This document shows, piece by piece, positions 34,650 to 48,300 of a DNA stretch of 64,000 bases (position 1 is the stretch's first letter; each line of letters starts with the position of its first letter). Below the pieces are notes generated by a model. It searched no databases, had not been told where the DNA came from, and worked only from the letters and a program-made list of their open reading frames with translations. Both the position numbers and the translations under genes were made by a program. Source of the DNA: Sclerotinia nivalis (Eukaryota; Ascomycota; Leotiomycetes; Helotiales; Sclerotiniaceae); contig JAPEIS010000001.1 in NCBI GenBank assembly GCA_029531795.1, positions 7,626,001 to 7,690,000 of the forward strand. The letters run 5' to 3'.

Positions 34650-35460
34650 TCTCTATAATCTATACTCCTACCCTTACCCCTAACTCCTTCTTCTCCCCTT
34701 CCCTTCCCTTTCCATTCTCATTTCTTCTATCCCCTCATTCCCCCATTCACCATTCCCCATCCCTCAACTTTCCTCTTCCCTCCCTTCCACCTAGAATTCC
34801 CTCTATCCCGCTCTTCTCTTCTCATCACTTCTCCTTATACTTTCCTCTACATCAAATTTCCAAATTTTCAAATTCCCCTTTGTATCAAAAAATTCCAAAA
34901 TTCCAAATTACTATCTATTCCTATTTCTCGTTTATACTTCTTTATTTTCGTACTTTTATATTATTCCATCGACCCTATCAACCCCCCCTAATAAAAGCCA
35001 CGGTAATTAACAATTAAATAAGCAAACCCCTCTATTCATCTATCTATTCATCTATCTATTCATCTATTTATCATTAATCTCTCACCCACCCTCGACCCAA
35101 CATCCATCATCCACTATTCATCATTCATCAACTAACTCTATTTAAATCCTCAATCAACATAATACGATCAATCATTTCATTTCAACTCAATCATTTCATC
35201 ACAACTCATCTTTATTCTCATCTAATTTCTCTCTCGTTAACATCTCATCTGGAATCTCACCACGTTCTATCACACCACCAATCTCTCACACATCACATAC
35301 TCTTCATTGTCCATCTCAACCCCCACCTAAAACCCCCTCTTTTTTTCTCGGTTAAAAAATAACCATTTCCTACTTTACCGAAAAAAGCCATCTAATCCCA
35401 TTCTTCCATTAATTCCCTCCCGTACTAATCCTTCCATATTCCCACAGGGTATAATATCCC
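34650..35460. other. pyrimidine-rich intergenic tract
   Basis: Strong C+T bias on + over about 800 bp with runs of CCCTTCC, CATCTAT and similar. It lies beyond the 3' end of the kinase gene. It may be a long promoter or UTR of a + strand transcript, but I see no coding region. Confidence 0.5.
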
Positions 35461-35964
35461 CATCCGTCCATGCAGCCTTCACCTACTCCATCCTCTCACA
35501 ACAACCACATCCATCCCATCGATCCACCCCCAAATCCCCATTTCATCATACTATACACAAGTCCGCCCACCCCTTTCCATCCCATTCCATCTCCGCCCAA
35601 ATCCCTATTTATATAGACAAAACAAAGTGTCGAATTGAAGAATGGTGACATATACATTCGTACCTCGTACCCCCGTCCATCCAGCCCTATACCCCGCAGA
35701 TCAAAATCCTTAAACACCATGCTATAACCATGCATGCAAGCTCCTCTTAAAACATCGCAGTAAAAAACGTAAGCAAAGCTCACGTGAAGGAAAAAAAGAA
35801 ACGTCGAATCTCCTTCTATCCTGTCCGGGTAATTGAACATGAATAGAGATTATTATGTAATTAACGAGCGAATTAATCGGTAGAACGGAGAGGAAGTCGA
35901 GATTGAAATCGAGAGACTGCAGGAAGAAAATTGACGCATGCTGACGTTTTACCCGATTCACCTC

Positions 35965-38292
35965 CTAATAATCCCCTCCACTTCTGACTTCTTCAGGAAT
36001 CACCTCTTCTCTCCATCTAACACCACCCTCCACATCCACACCTCCCTTGACCCATTCATTACCCTGGACTTTCTCCAATGGCCATCTACTCCTAGCTCTT
36101 TTCAATAAACCTTCCGTAACTTCCATTGCTCCCTCCAATCCCTTTGCCTTGAATTTCTCCGGATCACCCTCATGATCTCCCTCCTCACCAAAATATTCAA
36201 TCCATCTCCATTCTACTCGTGCAATTCTATGGCTCGTTCGGCTTCGTTGTTTGTGTCCTTCTGGCGTTCCAGGGTTAGGATCGAATGGCAATCTACTTTC
36301 TAGTAATGCATAGAGTAAAACACCAAGAGACCAAGCATCGGTAGCACGTCCATCGTACGGTTGACCCATGATAACTTCTGGGGCAGCATAATCATCGGAT
36401 CCGCAACGGGTGGTAAGTTTTTCATCATCAGCTACTCGGCGAGACAGACCAAGGTCTGTGAGGGTAATGATAGAGTAAGGATATCTGGTCCAGTCTTGAG
36501 GTTTTGCAAGTTCGTGCTGGGGAAGATTAACCAAGACATCTGAAGAGAAAGGGACGCTGGTTAGTCTTGTGTTGTTTGTGATTTATGAATATCATGTAAA
36601 GGCGTAGGCCTAGGGAAGGAAAAACTTAAAACACTTACTTTCTAATTTGATATCCCGATGAACAATATGTCTATCGTGTAAATATTGGACAGCACCAACA
36701 AGTTCTGCAAACATACGTCTGAGTAACGATGGGACGAGAATATCTCGATGTTGACTGGCCACCTCAAATAGATCTCCACCGGGACAATAACTCAAAACTA
36801 AAATAGCTCTTGTCTCTTCTATGCTCCAAGCTTTAAGATGAACCAATGAAGGATGATGTATCGATTTCATGATTTCCAATTCACGTTTTAATGACATCTC
36901 TACTCTTTCTTCAGATGCCCCTCCTTTTGGACCATGTTCACAGATCTTGATTGCTACCAGTTTTTTTCGATCAATTTTTGTCTCACTGGGTGTAACAAGT
37001 CCTGCAATAGCGAACACATTATCTTCATCTATGCGACCCTCATCATCTTGGACTTGACTGGTTGCTAGAATCACTTTGCTGAAAGTGCCTTGACCCAAAA
37101 CTTTTATAGCTCTCCATCTTCGTCGTTTAGAATCATTTCTGGTGTATGCATCAAAGTATTCACCTCTTGATTTCCGAAGAACTCTAGGGATATTATTGGT
37201 GGTCAATGAAGAATCACTATCACTACTTTCCCCTCCTGTTCGACTCGATGGTGGGGTTGGTGGTCTTGGAATAGGAGCCAATCCTCGTTGGACCGCTAAA
37301 TGGGGCTCCCTCCGCATATGTATGTCTGATGGTGGAACCATTTCGGCTACTCCATCTATTATTGGAGCATGCGAACTCGAGACGGTAATGTTTCGAGGTT
37401 TCGGTACCTGGATTGCTTCTGGTACATATTCGCTCATACTTCTATTTCTAGTATGTCCTTCTGCGTTCTTTTTTCGATTTATTTGTGCGTCCATCAGGGC
37501 AGATTCGCCCGCATTAGTTATTAACCCATGATATGCCCTTCTCTTTTGCTGATTTGCCATCGCAGAGGAAACCGATTCGCCATTCGATGTGATAAGCGCA
37601 GCGTCAGAGTGCATCGGTAGCATATGTTCGCGCGAAGTTCGTCTCGAGTTCAATCGTCTCCATGGTCCAGGCGAATCCCCCGACATGAGTGGTGAGGGAA
37701 GAGGAGTAACATCTGCCATTGCGTTCAACATTGGCGACGATAATGCTGAGTTTGGTGCCGAATTGTTGCTACCTATACTGCTTGCAAGAACATTCTTAAC
37801 ACTGGGAGTTCGTGCGAGAGACATGCCCATCTGCCCGCTTGATCTTGAATGTATCCGTGTGGTATCGGGAGATTCGCGTTCAGAAATTCCGGTTTCTGTG
37901 TTGGTAGATGTGATTGTACAACCTGGAACGATATCGGTTTGTATTCGCAGACCCGCGCTTAGAGGACTCGGGGTCCGACTATTAGAAGGATCTATATTTG
38001 GGTGAAGACGAGAAGTGGTGTCAAGCGCTAGTGGGGTGTATATCTCGTTTGTTGAAGTGGATCTGCTATGAGGAGGCGAAGGTGCTATGGTATTGGATTT
38101 GAATATGCCAGTGAATGCTGGTGTTTGACTTGACTGAAGTGGTAACGAGATGTTTGAGTTTTGCATCGCGTTTGCATCGTTCATAGATGTGGGTGTATCA
38201 TATCCCGCTAGGGTAGATGTAAGACCTGACACAGCTTCGCGACTCCCAATTTGTAGTTGACCCTCGAACATTCTTTGTTCCGAATTCGACAT
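35965..38292 (-). CDS. serine/threonine protein kinase, fungal (Prr1-like) type
   Basis: Two exons, 38292-36639 and 36539-35965, joined by a 99-nt GTAAGT...CTGAAG intron within HRDIKLE|N, giving 742 aa. The first ~395 residues are Ser/Thr/Pro-rich and disordered. The kinase domain follows: glycine loop GQGTFSKV (from 400), VAIK lysine at 449, alpha-C KRELEIM, HRDIKLEN at 545, the activation-loop start TLTDLGLSRR (DLG in place of DFG), CGSDDYAAPEV, and DAWSLGVLLYALLESRLPFD. About 40 residues are inserted between the glycine loop and VAIK. The DLG motif and YAAPE block recall fungal Prr1-like kinases, but that name is from memory of the family, not a search. The ATG follows CCCAAC, a good fungal context. 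Probably active. Confidence 0.93.
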
Positions 38293-41200
38293 GTTGGGGA
38301 GGAAAGCGGGTTAACTGGAGAGAGAGGGAAAAAACGGTTGAGGTATTTTTTGTATTTAAAGTAAAGTAACGTTGTGATAATTGATTTCAGGGATTATTTT
38401 GCTGAGCCGTCATTCGATGCACTGTACTCCGCAGTGTAACCCAATCTTAATGGACAGTCAATCAAATAGCACCTTGATAAAAGAGGACAAGGCGTATGGA
38501 TGGGGATGAATCAATTGACAGCATATGGGTTGTATTGAGGAATATGAAGTGGGGGTTTGGGTATCGGTAATTGTATGGAATAATTTGGATAAGATTGGGA
38601 TAGATAGGATGGATGTATGAATGTATGTATGTATGTATGTATGTATGTATGTATGTATGTATGTATGAATGTATGAATGTAATTGCCTAGTAAGCTTGTG
38701 ATATCAAGCAAGCTGATCCGGAAGGAAAATATATAAATAAATTGATTGGATGGGTTTATTATTTTTGATTTATTTATTTGATTGTTTGATTGTTTGATTG
38801 TATGACTGTATGATTGTATGATTGTTTATTATTTATATCAAAAGTGCATACAAAAGAGGATTGTAAATAGGATGAAGAAGGAGGAGAAAAATAAGAATGA
38901 TGCCGGATGAATGATATTTTATTTTCGTATTCATAGGTTGAATGAAATTGGTTGCGGATATTGATGTGTTCTGCTTTTGCTTCTGGATTTGCCCTTTTTT
39001 GCTCATTTCCCTCACTAATTTCAACGAGTGACCGACCACTTCCCTCTTCCCTCGTGTTCCTCCGTACCTATGAATCATGATTTCTATGAAGAGCCATAGG
39101 CACTGGGCGCTGGGTAGTCATTTTACACTTTGGTCGATCAATAATTACTAAGTACCAGGTATAAAAGATAACCCTTTTTTCCCATAGACCGAATGCAGGT
39201 TTAGCTAATTCTTGGTAATTTAAAGATTTCTCTTGTTCCTCTTATTTTCCAGCCCTGGTCTGAACATTTCTAAAGAATACAACGGAATGATTGGTTCAAT
39301 TGAAATTTAATTTCTTCACTAGATCTTTTCCAGCTTCAAAGTTTCAAGCTTACCAAGTAATGCTGAAAAGCCAAAATCAACAGGGCAATTTTATATGAAC
39401 GTGATCGGAACAATAGGCAAAAATGACACCTGCCCCATAATAACCTTATGATATCAAGCGACATTTAATTGTGCCTTTGTTGATAAGAGACTATTATATG
39501 AGAATATTCATCAAACTCCATGGGAACAATTACTAAAGGTTTTTCCATTTACCTTGCACGGAGAAACACTAACACTTGTTCCTTGAACAATTCCTTCTTC
39601 TTCTATCGATGAATGTACCAAATGACTATCTTTTGAGCTAATTCAAGTTTGTGATCGCAAAGAATTTGACTTCTTGCATTGTTTGCTGTAAGTTTACGGA
39701 GTCAAAAAGCGGATTTGGCGTCACTATACATAACCCCTCACTATCTGGACCCCTTCATCAAATCCGGTAGCGATGCTGTTTGCAAGAAGTGCGTGATGAT
39801 TATTCTGCAAAGGTTAGTGTCATCAACAAACCCTACTCTGAACTCAAAGCAGGTCCTTAACCATCAAAACACATCCAACCTTTTACAAATTGTACTCGGG
39901 TTCAACTCTAATAAGACAAATTTATAACAAAATGATGCTTCGGATAGCCCCCCCTCTTTATTCTGTACCTGGATAGTAATCTCCCGCCTACCCAACCGAC
40001 TTGCCCCACTATGTAAAAATCATTATATGAGCTCCACCCACTACTCGAACATTTATTTATTACTCCGTGTGTTCAAGCCATCCATCCACCCACGCGGCGC
40101 CAAGAAAAGAGAAACGCCCAATTGAGTTCTTAATCTTCTTTGAAGGAATATTGAAGAAGTCGAACTGTGATTAGATTTCTAAGTCTGCGTTTACCCGACG
40201 CTTATCACCACCAGCTTGAATACAACAACGATAGAATGTCCCACGGTTGAAAACCACATCTCCAATTGGTTGCGCAGCTTCGATGAATCAACATGGATAC
40301 CTGCATATCAGCGGCCTTACCCGCTTCAACCAACAAAAAGCAACTTCATGCTTACCGATTTTCACGATATAAAGTTTACTCCTGCAATTGTGTTTCAAAT
40401 ATCCCCCCGGAGTTTGTATCATGTGAGGTGGGTATCATGTGAGGTGGCCCGTGGATAATGCTTTGACCTTGATGCTTCCTCGACTTTCCGCGTGGAGAGC
40501 TAGAAGCTTGAGGCTCAAAATGCATTCGAAATACAATGCGCGCAACAATCTAACCTGGGCAAACAAGTTGATTAATAATAACATGGCGGAGGTCCGACAT
40601 TTCGAACGGAACATTTGAAAGACGACTCACTGGGCTTGTCACAGCTTAAGTTTTGAATGCGTTGAGACATTTTGATTGCGATGAACGATGAACACCAATC
40701 AGATGATCTAATCGCATTGTTAGGTTACCTATTCTTCAATCTTCAGCAGCTGACGACCTTGTTATCAAAGATGTGAGGCATACTCGATTTGAACAATTAA
40801 TCCGGGATATCTTATCTTTGTCCCCAGTCAGCCTTCACAAATCCTCGCCAACTAATCACACACCTCGGACACTATGTAGTAAGAAGAGTGTTGGGGAAGG
40901 GGTGCTATGAACGGTACTATCCTCACACCTGCAAAACCATAAATTCACCCACAGAAATTCAGACTCCGACCTCGGCAAAAAAAAAAATGTTGGCGCATCA
41001 CGGAGATGAAATTTAACATCACTTCCTTATCATCATCAAAATTCCATGAATCATCGAAAAAGATCCACAATGTTAGTATCATTCTGCCAAGATTTTTCAG
41101 AAGACAATCGCGCGGTAGAGGGAATAGGTATTGCCGCGAACCTCGGTATGGCGTCTCTTTTGCGTGGTCTCCGTTTCCTCACTTTTCCCCTTGATTCCCC

Positions 41201-41319
41201 TTAGTTTTTTTGCTTCATTTCATTATAAGTGGCGATTGTCTCTAGATTCCTATTTGGTCACATAGATTCCTCTTTAATATATATTTCCTTTGGGCTTGTT
41301 CAATAATACAAGGGACAAG
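38293..41319. other. long divergent promoter region
   Basis: About 3 kb between two divergently transcribed genes. Holds a tetranucleotide repeat (listed). Two short ORFs (39679-39927 and 40216-40458, both +) show nothing recognisable. No RNA gene seen. Confidence 0.5.
38612..38680. repeat. (ATGT)n microsatellite
   Basis: About 17 copies of ATGT with two ATGA variants, upstream of the kinase gene. A related TGATTGTT-type imperfect repeat lies at about 38770-38830. Confidence 0.9.
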
Positions 41320-42397
41320 ATGAGTAAGAAAGGGGATTTTGCGGCCGTTAGTAAGGATATTGTTGGTCTTTTACACCAACCGGAATATGATGATGGCAGT
41401 GCTGGACCTGTTCTTGTGCGCTTAGCATGGTATGTGAGCTTCTAATCCACGTCTCTTCCAGATTGTGCGCAGCTGCTGCAATCCACTTGGGCGCATCTCC
41501 TCCCTTCGATTCCACAAACTAATATCTTCTAGGCACTCTGCTGGGACATACGATGCTGAGACAGATACGGGTGGATCCAATGGAGCTGGTATGCGATACG
41601 AAAGTGAAGGAGGTGATCCAGCAAACGCTGGTCTACAACATGCAAGAGTATTCCTCGAACCAGTCAAAGCCAAGCACCCCTGGATAACATATGCGGATCT
41701 TTGGACACTGGCCGGAGTTGTGGCAATCAAAGAAATGGGTGGTCCAGAAATCCCATGGAAAGGGGGACGAACAGATTATGTTGATGATTCGAAATTGCCT
41801 CCACGGGGACGTCTACCAGATGCAGCGCAAGGCTCTGATCATCTTCGATGGATCTTCTACCGCATGGGCTTTAATGATCAAGAAATCGTTGCGTTGAGTG
41901 GAGCACATAATCTTGGACGATGTCATAGCGATCGATCCGGGTTTGAGGGAGCTTGGGTTAACAATCCTACGAGGTTTTCGAATCAATATTACAGACTTTT
42001 GCTTTCACTTCAATGGCGCAAGAAGAAGTTGGCAAATGGAATTGAACAATTCGTCAACTATGACGAGGATACCGAGACAGAATTGATGATGCTCCCAACC
42101 GATTTGGCTCTCACACAAGATAGGGAGTTCAAGAAATGGGTAGGGAAATATGCAGATGATAAGGAGAAGTTCTTTGAGGATTTCAGTAAAGTCTTTGCCA
42201 AGTTAATTGAGTTGGGCATTCAAAGAGATGAAGAAGGCAATATCACGAACCTAGACAATGAAAAGGGTGGATATCATTCGGCACCGAAGAAGAAGGATAC
42301 TCCTGGAAGTCCAGCGAAGAGTTCAGATGATAAGGTGGATGTGAGTGAGGCAGAGCCATTGAAAGAAGAGAATAAGAAGTTCAACTCGAAGCTATAA
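41320..42397 (+). CDS. cytochrome-c-peroxidase-family haem peroxidase
   Basis: Class I haem peroxidase that removes hydrogen peroxide. Exons 41320-41429 and 41533-42397; the intron splits the codon of the distal Trp in LAW|HSAGT; 324 aa. Motifs: the distal site VRLAWHSAGT (Arg/Trp/His); the proximal haem ligand in [13 protein letters not shown]; the [16 protein letters not shown] segment, whose Trp matches the position of the cytochrome c peroxidase radical Trp; [13 protein letters not shown]; and [17 protein letters not shown]. The N-terminus ([10 protein letters not shown]) has no mitochondrial leader, so this is the cytosolic, shorter form found in filamentous fungi. A Lys/Ser/Glu-rich tail of about 45 residues follows the fold. 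The ATG lies at the start of the conserved domain. Confidence 0.95.
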
Positions 42398-42758
42398 ATG
42401 TATGTTTGTGGGTCTACAGTATCAGATGGATAATAGTCTGGTGCGGTTGTACAATAAGAAGTTGTAAATAGCTGGTTTCTGGTCTTGCAATGATAGATAT
42501 CGATGGGCGATTAGACGGATGAAGGTTTTAGACTTTAGACAAGATGGATTAGATATAGATATAGAAATAGAAAGAACTAATAGATGTTTTACAATCAGTC
42601 ACGCTCATCAATTTGAGAAAGTGCGACCAAATCATTCCTACTCGGAAATCATGCATACTTTCTGTACCCAATCTCACATTCTCCAAATCCATCTCCCTAA
42701 ATCGAAATTCGACACCTTCCAAATATCATTACCCTCTACCACAGCACCGCTCACAACC

Positions 42759-44664
42759 ATGCGGTCCTTCTTCTCCCGCTCCCCCGATCTCGAAGGAGGC
42801 CAAAACCGCACCTACAAAAAAGGTTTCACAGGCGATCACCGCGGCCGCACACATATTCCTCCGCACCCTTCTCCCATCTTCTCTACTCAATCCCAACAGG
42901 ATCCCTTCAATACGCCGCCTGCCGCTTATAGACACGATACAATCTTCAAGCCACCACCGAGCCCCAGTCCCAAGAGCGTCACATTTAGCGATCGATCATG
43001 GAGTGCGCTTTCTGGCGCCGGAACCGCGGGGGATACTGCTGGAAGTGGAAGATTGCGAAATGCACCTGCTATAGATAGGACGCATTTAGATAAAGAACAA
43101 TTGGAAAGATTACACGAATACCTTGGAGTTCTCCCCGGGAGCGGGGCTCCCCAGAGAGAAAAAAGACGCTTTAGCATGAGTGATCCCAATGATCGACCTA
43201 TTCCCAACTCTTCAACACCTATCCCTCTCTCCCCGCAATCACGCGTCAAGAAAAACCTGAAGCAGAAAGCTGCAGAACAGCATTTTCGTAGAAATAATCA
43301 GGGTAGTGGACATTCTCAGGATAGGTTGTTGGGAGAGGAGGAACAGGTGTATTATCAGACGCATCTTTTTAGGGAGGCGTTGAGAACGGCGCTTAGTATG
43401 CGGAAGGGAGGAGAAGAGGAGAGGGGGTTTGTGGGGGACGTGAAGAGACCGGTTATGCAGAGGAGGGGGGCGAGTGAGGGGGTGAGGGAGGGGGGTTTCG
43501 TGGGGCCGTTGGAGGAGAGAAAGGTGGAGGAGGTTTTGCCGAGGGATTTGGAGGAGTTTTTGGAGAAGTATGATCCGAGGTCGGAGGATTTGCCGGATGT
43601 GTGAGTATTCTGTCTTGATTTTATGGGAGGGATTCAGGGGTGAGGTTTTGGTGTGCTGATTTGGTCTTTAAATAGTTATCCGATGGGTGAACATAGGGCA
43701 ATGCTTCGAACGATGTATTTGGAGGATATACTGCATTCAACTGCGAAATTACATAAGCATAATTGGATATTATTGAGTAGGAATGAGAAGTATAAAGATT
43801 GTATGTGTTGAATTTATTCAATTAGCACTTTTTTGAGACATCAGCTGATACTATCATCAAGTACGCATCCCCGATCGTTGGGATCAGATACAAGAAGATC
43901 TCGAGAAATACAGTGCGTACCATCCATCTATACCCCCTAAGCACTTCCTCCATTCTTCTCTCCCTATATCCTCCCATCCCCCATAATCCCAACCCCCTTC
44001 TCAACTAACCTCCTAACCTCCTCTCCTCCCAGCCCGCTCAATCCGCAACTACGAATACTGGCTGCGCTCGCCCATGCCTCTCCTCAACCTCGAAAAATCC
44101 TCCCTCCCCCCGCGCTTCCACCTCTACGGCAAACAACTCGCGATCCTCGAACTTGCAAAATCCATCAACAATCCCCACGAAAGCATCTTCGCCAACGAAC
44201 TCGAAAAAAAATTAGTGGCGTATCATACGGATTGGAGTGTTAGTAATGGGGTTTGGAGGAATATAAGGAGGGAGACGAGGGGGAGGGGATGGAGGAGGGG
44301 GAGTGCGTTGGGGGGGTGGTTGAGGAGGGTTTGGGGCGCGGCGGTTGGGGGGGTGTGTGTGCTGGGTCCGGTGGCGGGTTTGCTGCTTTGGCCTGGGGGT
44401 GTGGGGAGGGAGGCGGGGGTGGCGGTTGTGGGGGTGTGTGCTGGTTTTGGGGGTTGTACTTGCGTGGGGTGTTGGTGGGGGGATGAGGGGAATGGGAATG
44501 GGAATGGAAATGGGAATGCGGGGTGGGAGGGAATTTGGGGATCGAGGGAGAGAGATTCGAGGGGGGTTGGGTTCGGTGGGGAATGGGGGATGAGGGATAT
44601 AGGACTGGTTTTGGGATGTTATGCGGCGGTTTTGGTGCTGTTTTTGGGGGTGGCTGTTGTTTAG
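42759..44664 (+). CDS. uncharacterised four-exon fungal protein with C-terminal membrane segments
   Basis: Exons 42759-43600, 43676-43800, 43862-43912 and 44033-44664 join in frame to give 549 aa. All introns are GT-AG and 60-120 nt. The N-terminal 280 residues are disordered and basic/Pro-rich (MRSFFSRSPDLEGG, PPPSPSPKSVTFSDRSW). A helical middle follows (MGEHRAMLRTMYLEDILHST, LLSRNEKYKDLRIPDRWDQI, IRNYEYWLRSP). The last exon has a helical stretch and then two or three Gly/Val/Leu-rich hydrophobic segments separated by a GNGNGNGN loop, ending YAAVLVLFLGVAVV. I do not recognise the family. An ATG further upstream (42519) falls in the peroxidase 3' UTR; ATG 42759 has a CAACC context and is preferred. 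The last exon is extremely G-rich on the coding strand. Confidence 0.8.
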
Positions 44665-44866
44665 TTGGTTAGTTTGGGGGGTAGAGGGGGAAAGGGGTTA
44701 GTTTGGGGGTAGAGGGGGTGAGGAGGGGGAAAGGGAAATTGATAAGGAAAATGAGATGTTTGTTGGTGTAATTGACAAGTTTTTAAGCGTGGTTTGTATA
44801 TGTGTATGCGTGTATGTGTGTGCAGAAAATTAACGTGATAAATGTGATTAGGTACGAATAGTGAAG
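44665..44866. other. short spacer between the last gene and the Gypsy block
   Basis: Only about 200 bp, G-rich at first and then TG-repeat-like (GTATATGTGTATGCGTG). The 3' UTR of the upstream gene must lie here or run into the LTR. Confidence 0.6.
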
Positions 44867-45029
44867 TGTTACGGGTTCATCTCCCTTCACCTGCACGTGA
44901 TCATGTGTGCCTTAGGCACACATGCATATACTCACTTCTATATAGTCAGGTCACCTCCTTGACCTTCTTCTCCTCCTCGTAGTACAACAATAGATCAAAC
45001 CTATATATACCTTTTCCCTTACCGTGATA
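44867..45029 (+). repeat. Gypsy copy A 5' LTR
   Basis: 163 bp, TGTTACGGG...ACCGTGATA. Contains a CACGTG box and a hairpin with 10-bp arms (CATGTGTGCC/GGCACACATG). The TA end was probably CA before C-to-T change. Confidence 0.95.
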
Positions 45030-45320
45030 ATTTGTATTATTCTTTCAAAAGCTCCGTTACTTTACGAAGTGATTTAGCCTTGCTAAATCATCTGTAAATC
45101 ATCTGCAGGCTTCTGTATCTGTTTTTGATTATTTTCGTGTTATCGTAATTCGTCTGTTTTTGTGCGATCGTGTTTCTTATCTGTTTTTGTGCAGCTTTTG
45201 ATCTCTGATTGTTTTTATACAATTGTATTTATTTGTAGGCTTCTATGTCTGTTTTTGATTGCTTTTGTGTAATTGCAAATTCTTTATTGATTATTTTGTA
45301 CAATTGTAATTCTTTTTACA

Positions 45321-48300
45321 ATAACTTCTGGTTCTATATTTATTGGTAGTGTGATTTTTATTTCTATCGAAGGAATTTGTACCGAAATCCAACGAATCTT
45401 CAATCAATAGTCTACTATTATACAAATCCTAGCAGAATTGGATACTCCAATAATGCCAAATCTCGTTACTAATCCTAACGAACAAATTGTTTATCTAAAT
45501 TATATTTTCTTTATTATCGAAGATTGTTTTATTATTCAAATTATCTATATTGTTATTCAAACAAATAAGATCGAGGAATTCAAAGCGGAAAATGTCGAGC
45601 TTCTTTGTATTCTAATTAGCAAGCAAGTTTAGCTGGATATCGGTGGTATTGCTACTAATCAGAAATTGATTACTCCCTATCAAACTTAGAAAGATCTATT
45701 CGTTTTTAAAAACGAAAGATTTAATATTCTTATTCGATAAAAAGATTATCAGTCCTGGAAGTTGGGTTTGCAATTCTGTTGGATGATCGATTTACAATTT
45801 TTTGTTTCCGATTAAAAGAAGATTAGTTATGTTATTAATCTTCTTGATAATCAAGTATGATAAGAGTGTATTACGGATATCACCAGATTCGTTGATAATT
45901 CTATTTGCTTTGATTCTGCTGTTTCGTTTTTGGCCAAATTGAACAAATTATATATCTCTGTGGATATCGAAAGGGAAGCCTCATTCAAATTCGATAAGCT
46001 TTTTATAAATCCAAAGGAATTCTTTTCGATTTTCTTCTCTACGTTGTCTCATTTTGCTAACTTTTATTATAAGTTTGATTGCAAGATTGTTAATGTAATG
46101 AAGCAAAAGATTATAGCCCTTCTTCGAACATTGGTCATTGGTGATTCGAATCTTTGTGCAATCGACAATATTGATAATTGGTAAAAGAAATTCTTTATTT
46201 GGAATCAGAATCTTCGTAATATTAAGAATTATAACAAAAATTCTGGTAAAGTATTTGTTGCTGATAATGACTTTATAAATCTCGATATAATGAAATAAAA
46301 AGGATAATAGAAAAAGAATTTGCAAAATAAAATAAAAAAGTTTAATTCTACAATTTCTTGCAATTGTTGTAATAGGATCGGCCATTTTTAGATTGATTAT
46401 TATACTATTTATAATATCAATAATAATCTTCTTTTTGATAAACAACCTTCTGTTAATATCTTTTCTAACTGCAATATCACTACCTCAACTAATCCGGCCC
46501 CCAATCAACACATTACTGTTCCGGCTTTTCGAAACGCTAATAGATTTAATAATAATCGTAATGGATTTCGAGGAGGATATACTGGTAATTGGATATAAAG
46601 CCAACAATACCTGAATCAAGCATAATAACAAAGCTATATCGAATTAAAGGAAATTGTTTTTATATTTAGTTTAGTTAAAGAAAATCCCGAACAAGGAAAA
46701 GATTAACCTTTACGAAAAATCGCTCGTAAAGAAATATTAAAAGCAAAAAAGTAAATCGAAGAATGGATAAAAATAAACCATTACAGTTCAACTTTATGAA
46801 TAACAAATCTTTATTTGTTAAAACTATTATATTCTTTATGTATAAAAATCCCTTTATTGTTATAAGTTTTATTGATAATAGATGCTTTGAAGAAGTTTTT
46901 GCTAATCGTTTTTTTGTTTTTAAATATAATATTGAAATACAACTTTTATTTCATTTTTGCGAACTCTGATTTGCCGATGGAAAGATCACCAATAGAATTA
47001 CAGAATATTTTGTAATAAAAATCGTTATAAGGGATTATTATAAATATTGATCTTTTTATATTATCCAGTTTTTATTAAAGATACTATTAATCTTTAATTT
47101 ACTATAATTACAATATTATAATCTTACTATCAATTGAATGGAGATAAATTTAATATTCTTTTCAAACTATTATACTTCCAATTGTTTGATATATTATGAT
47201 TCAGAGTCAATTACTGTACCAACGATTCCATCTTCGATCAAGGAACAAAAGGATCTAGTAAAAGTTACTCTACAATAAGTCGTTGATACTATCAAACCTT
47301 TAAATAAATTCCTTATCGATTCTAATATAAAAGCTAAATGTATAATTTATAAATACCGCTCTTCATATATCGAGGATTGTCTAAAGAACGATATCGATTA
47401 TTTATTTATTCAAACGCTTTCTATTTTTAAAAGAACTTCTTATAAAAAATCTTCTATTGAAAAAATACTAAATAAAGGTTATATATTACAATCTGACAAT
47501 TCTTTTATTGATCTCGAATTTCAATAGGGTTTGACGCCTAATATGAATCATTATCGAACAAAATGTTATGGAAAACCAAATAATCAAGTACAGATGATTC
47601 CCAATTGTCTGCATCCAAAATCGATCTTAAAGATTGTAGATCGGCGTTGGTTTATTTACAATTCAAAAAATCGTTTGCCTTTATTTTCTATTAGAGAACT
47701 CTTTATATCTATTTACAAAGATACAAGCCCAAATATAAATGATATTTGTTGATTGCAAATTTTTAGCTTTGTTTTGTTTTGTTAATAAGATAATATTCGA
47801 GCTATCCGATTGATATGGGATGAATTGGATACTGTACAGAAAACTGTTGAGCAAGATCATTTGCGACAGATTATATTGTCCTCGATACTTACAGAAGGGG
47901 ATTTTCGATCGATTTTACAAGGGTAAGGCAATATAACAAAAATACTTTCTAAAACCTCATTGTAACTTTATAATTTTATATACAATTGTTACAAACCGTT
48001 TTATTTGCAAAAGATCTTTGAAATTGATATCGATAAATTTTTAACCAGCAAATTTTCCCTTAATAATGATCAAATACAATAAAGGCGTTCTATATGGTTA
48101 CAAAACAAACTTCCTGCCTTTCTTCTATATTATATAGATAAATTGCCGTCTCATCGAATCTGGGATTACAAAATTGAGTTGATATTTGGTAAAGAGCTAT
48201 TTTATTTCAAAAACTGCCCTTTATCGTTAATAGAGTTAATAGTGGTGTACAAATGGCTTAATAATAATCTCTCTAAGGGGTTCATTCAGGAATCGAGATT

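Noticed and set aside
37142..38005. + strand ORFs of 129 and 138 codons
   Set aside because: Shadows of the Ser/Pro-rich N-terminal part of the kinase gene.
42519..42758. Upstream start for the four-exon gene
   Set aside because: Extends into the 3' UTR of the peroxidase gene; the ATG at 42759 has a better context and gives a natural N-terminus.
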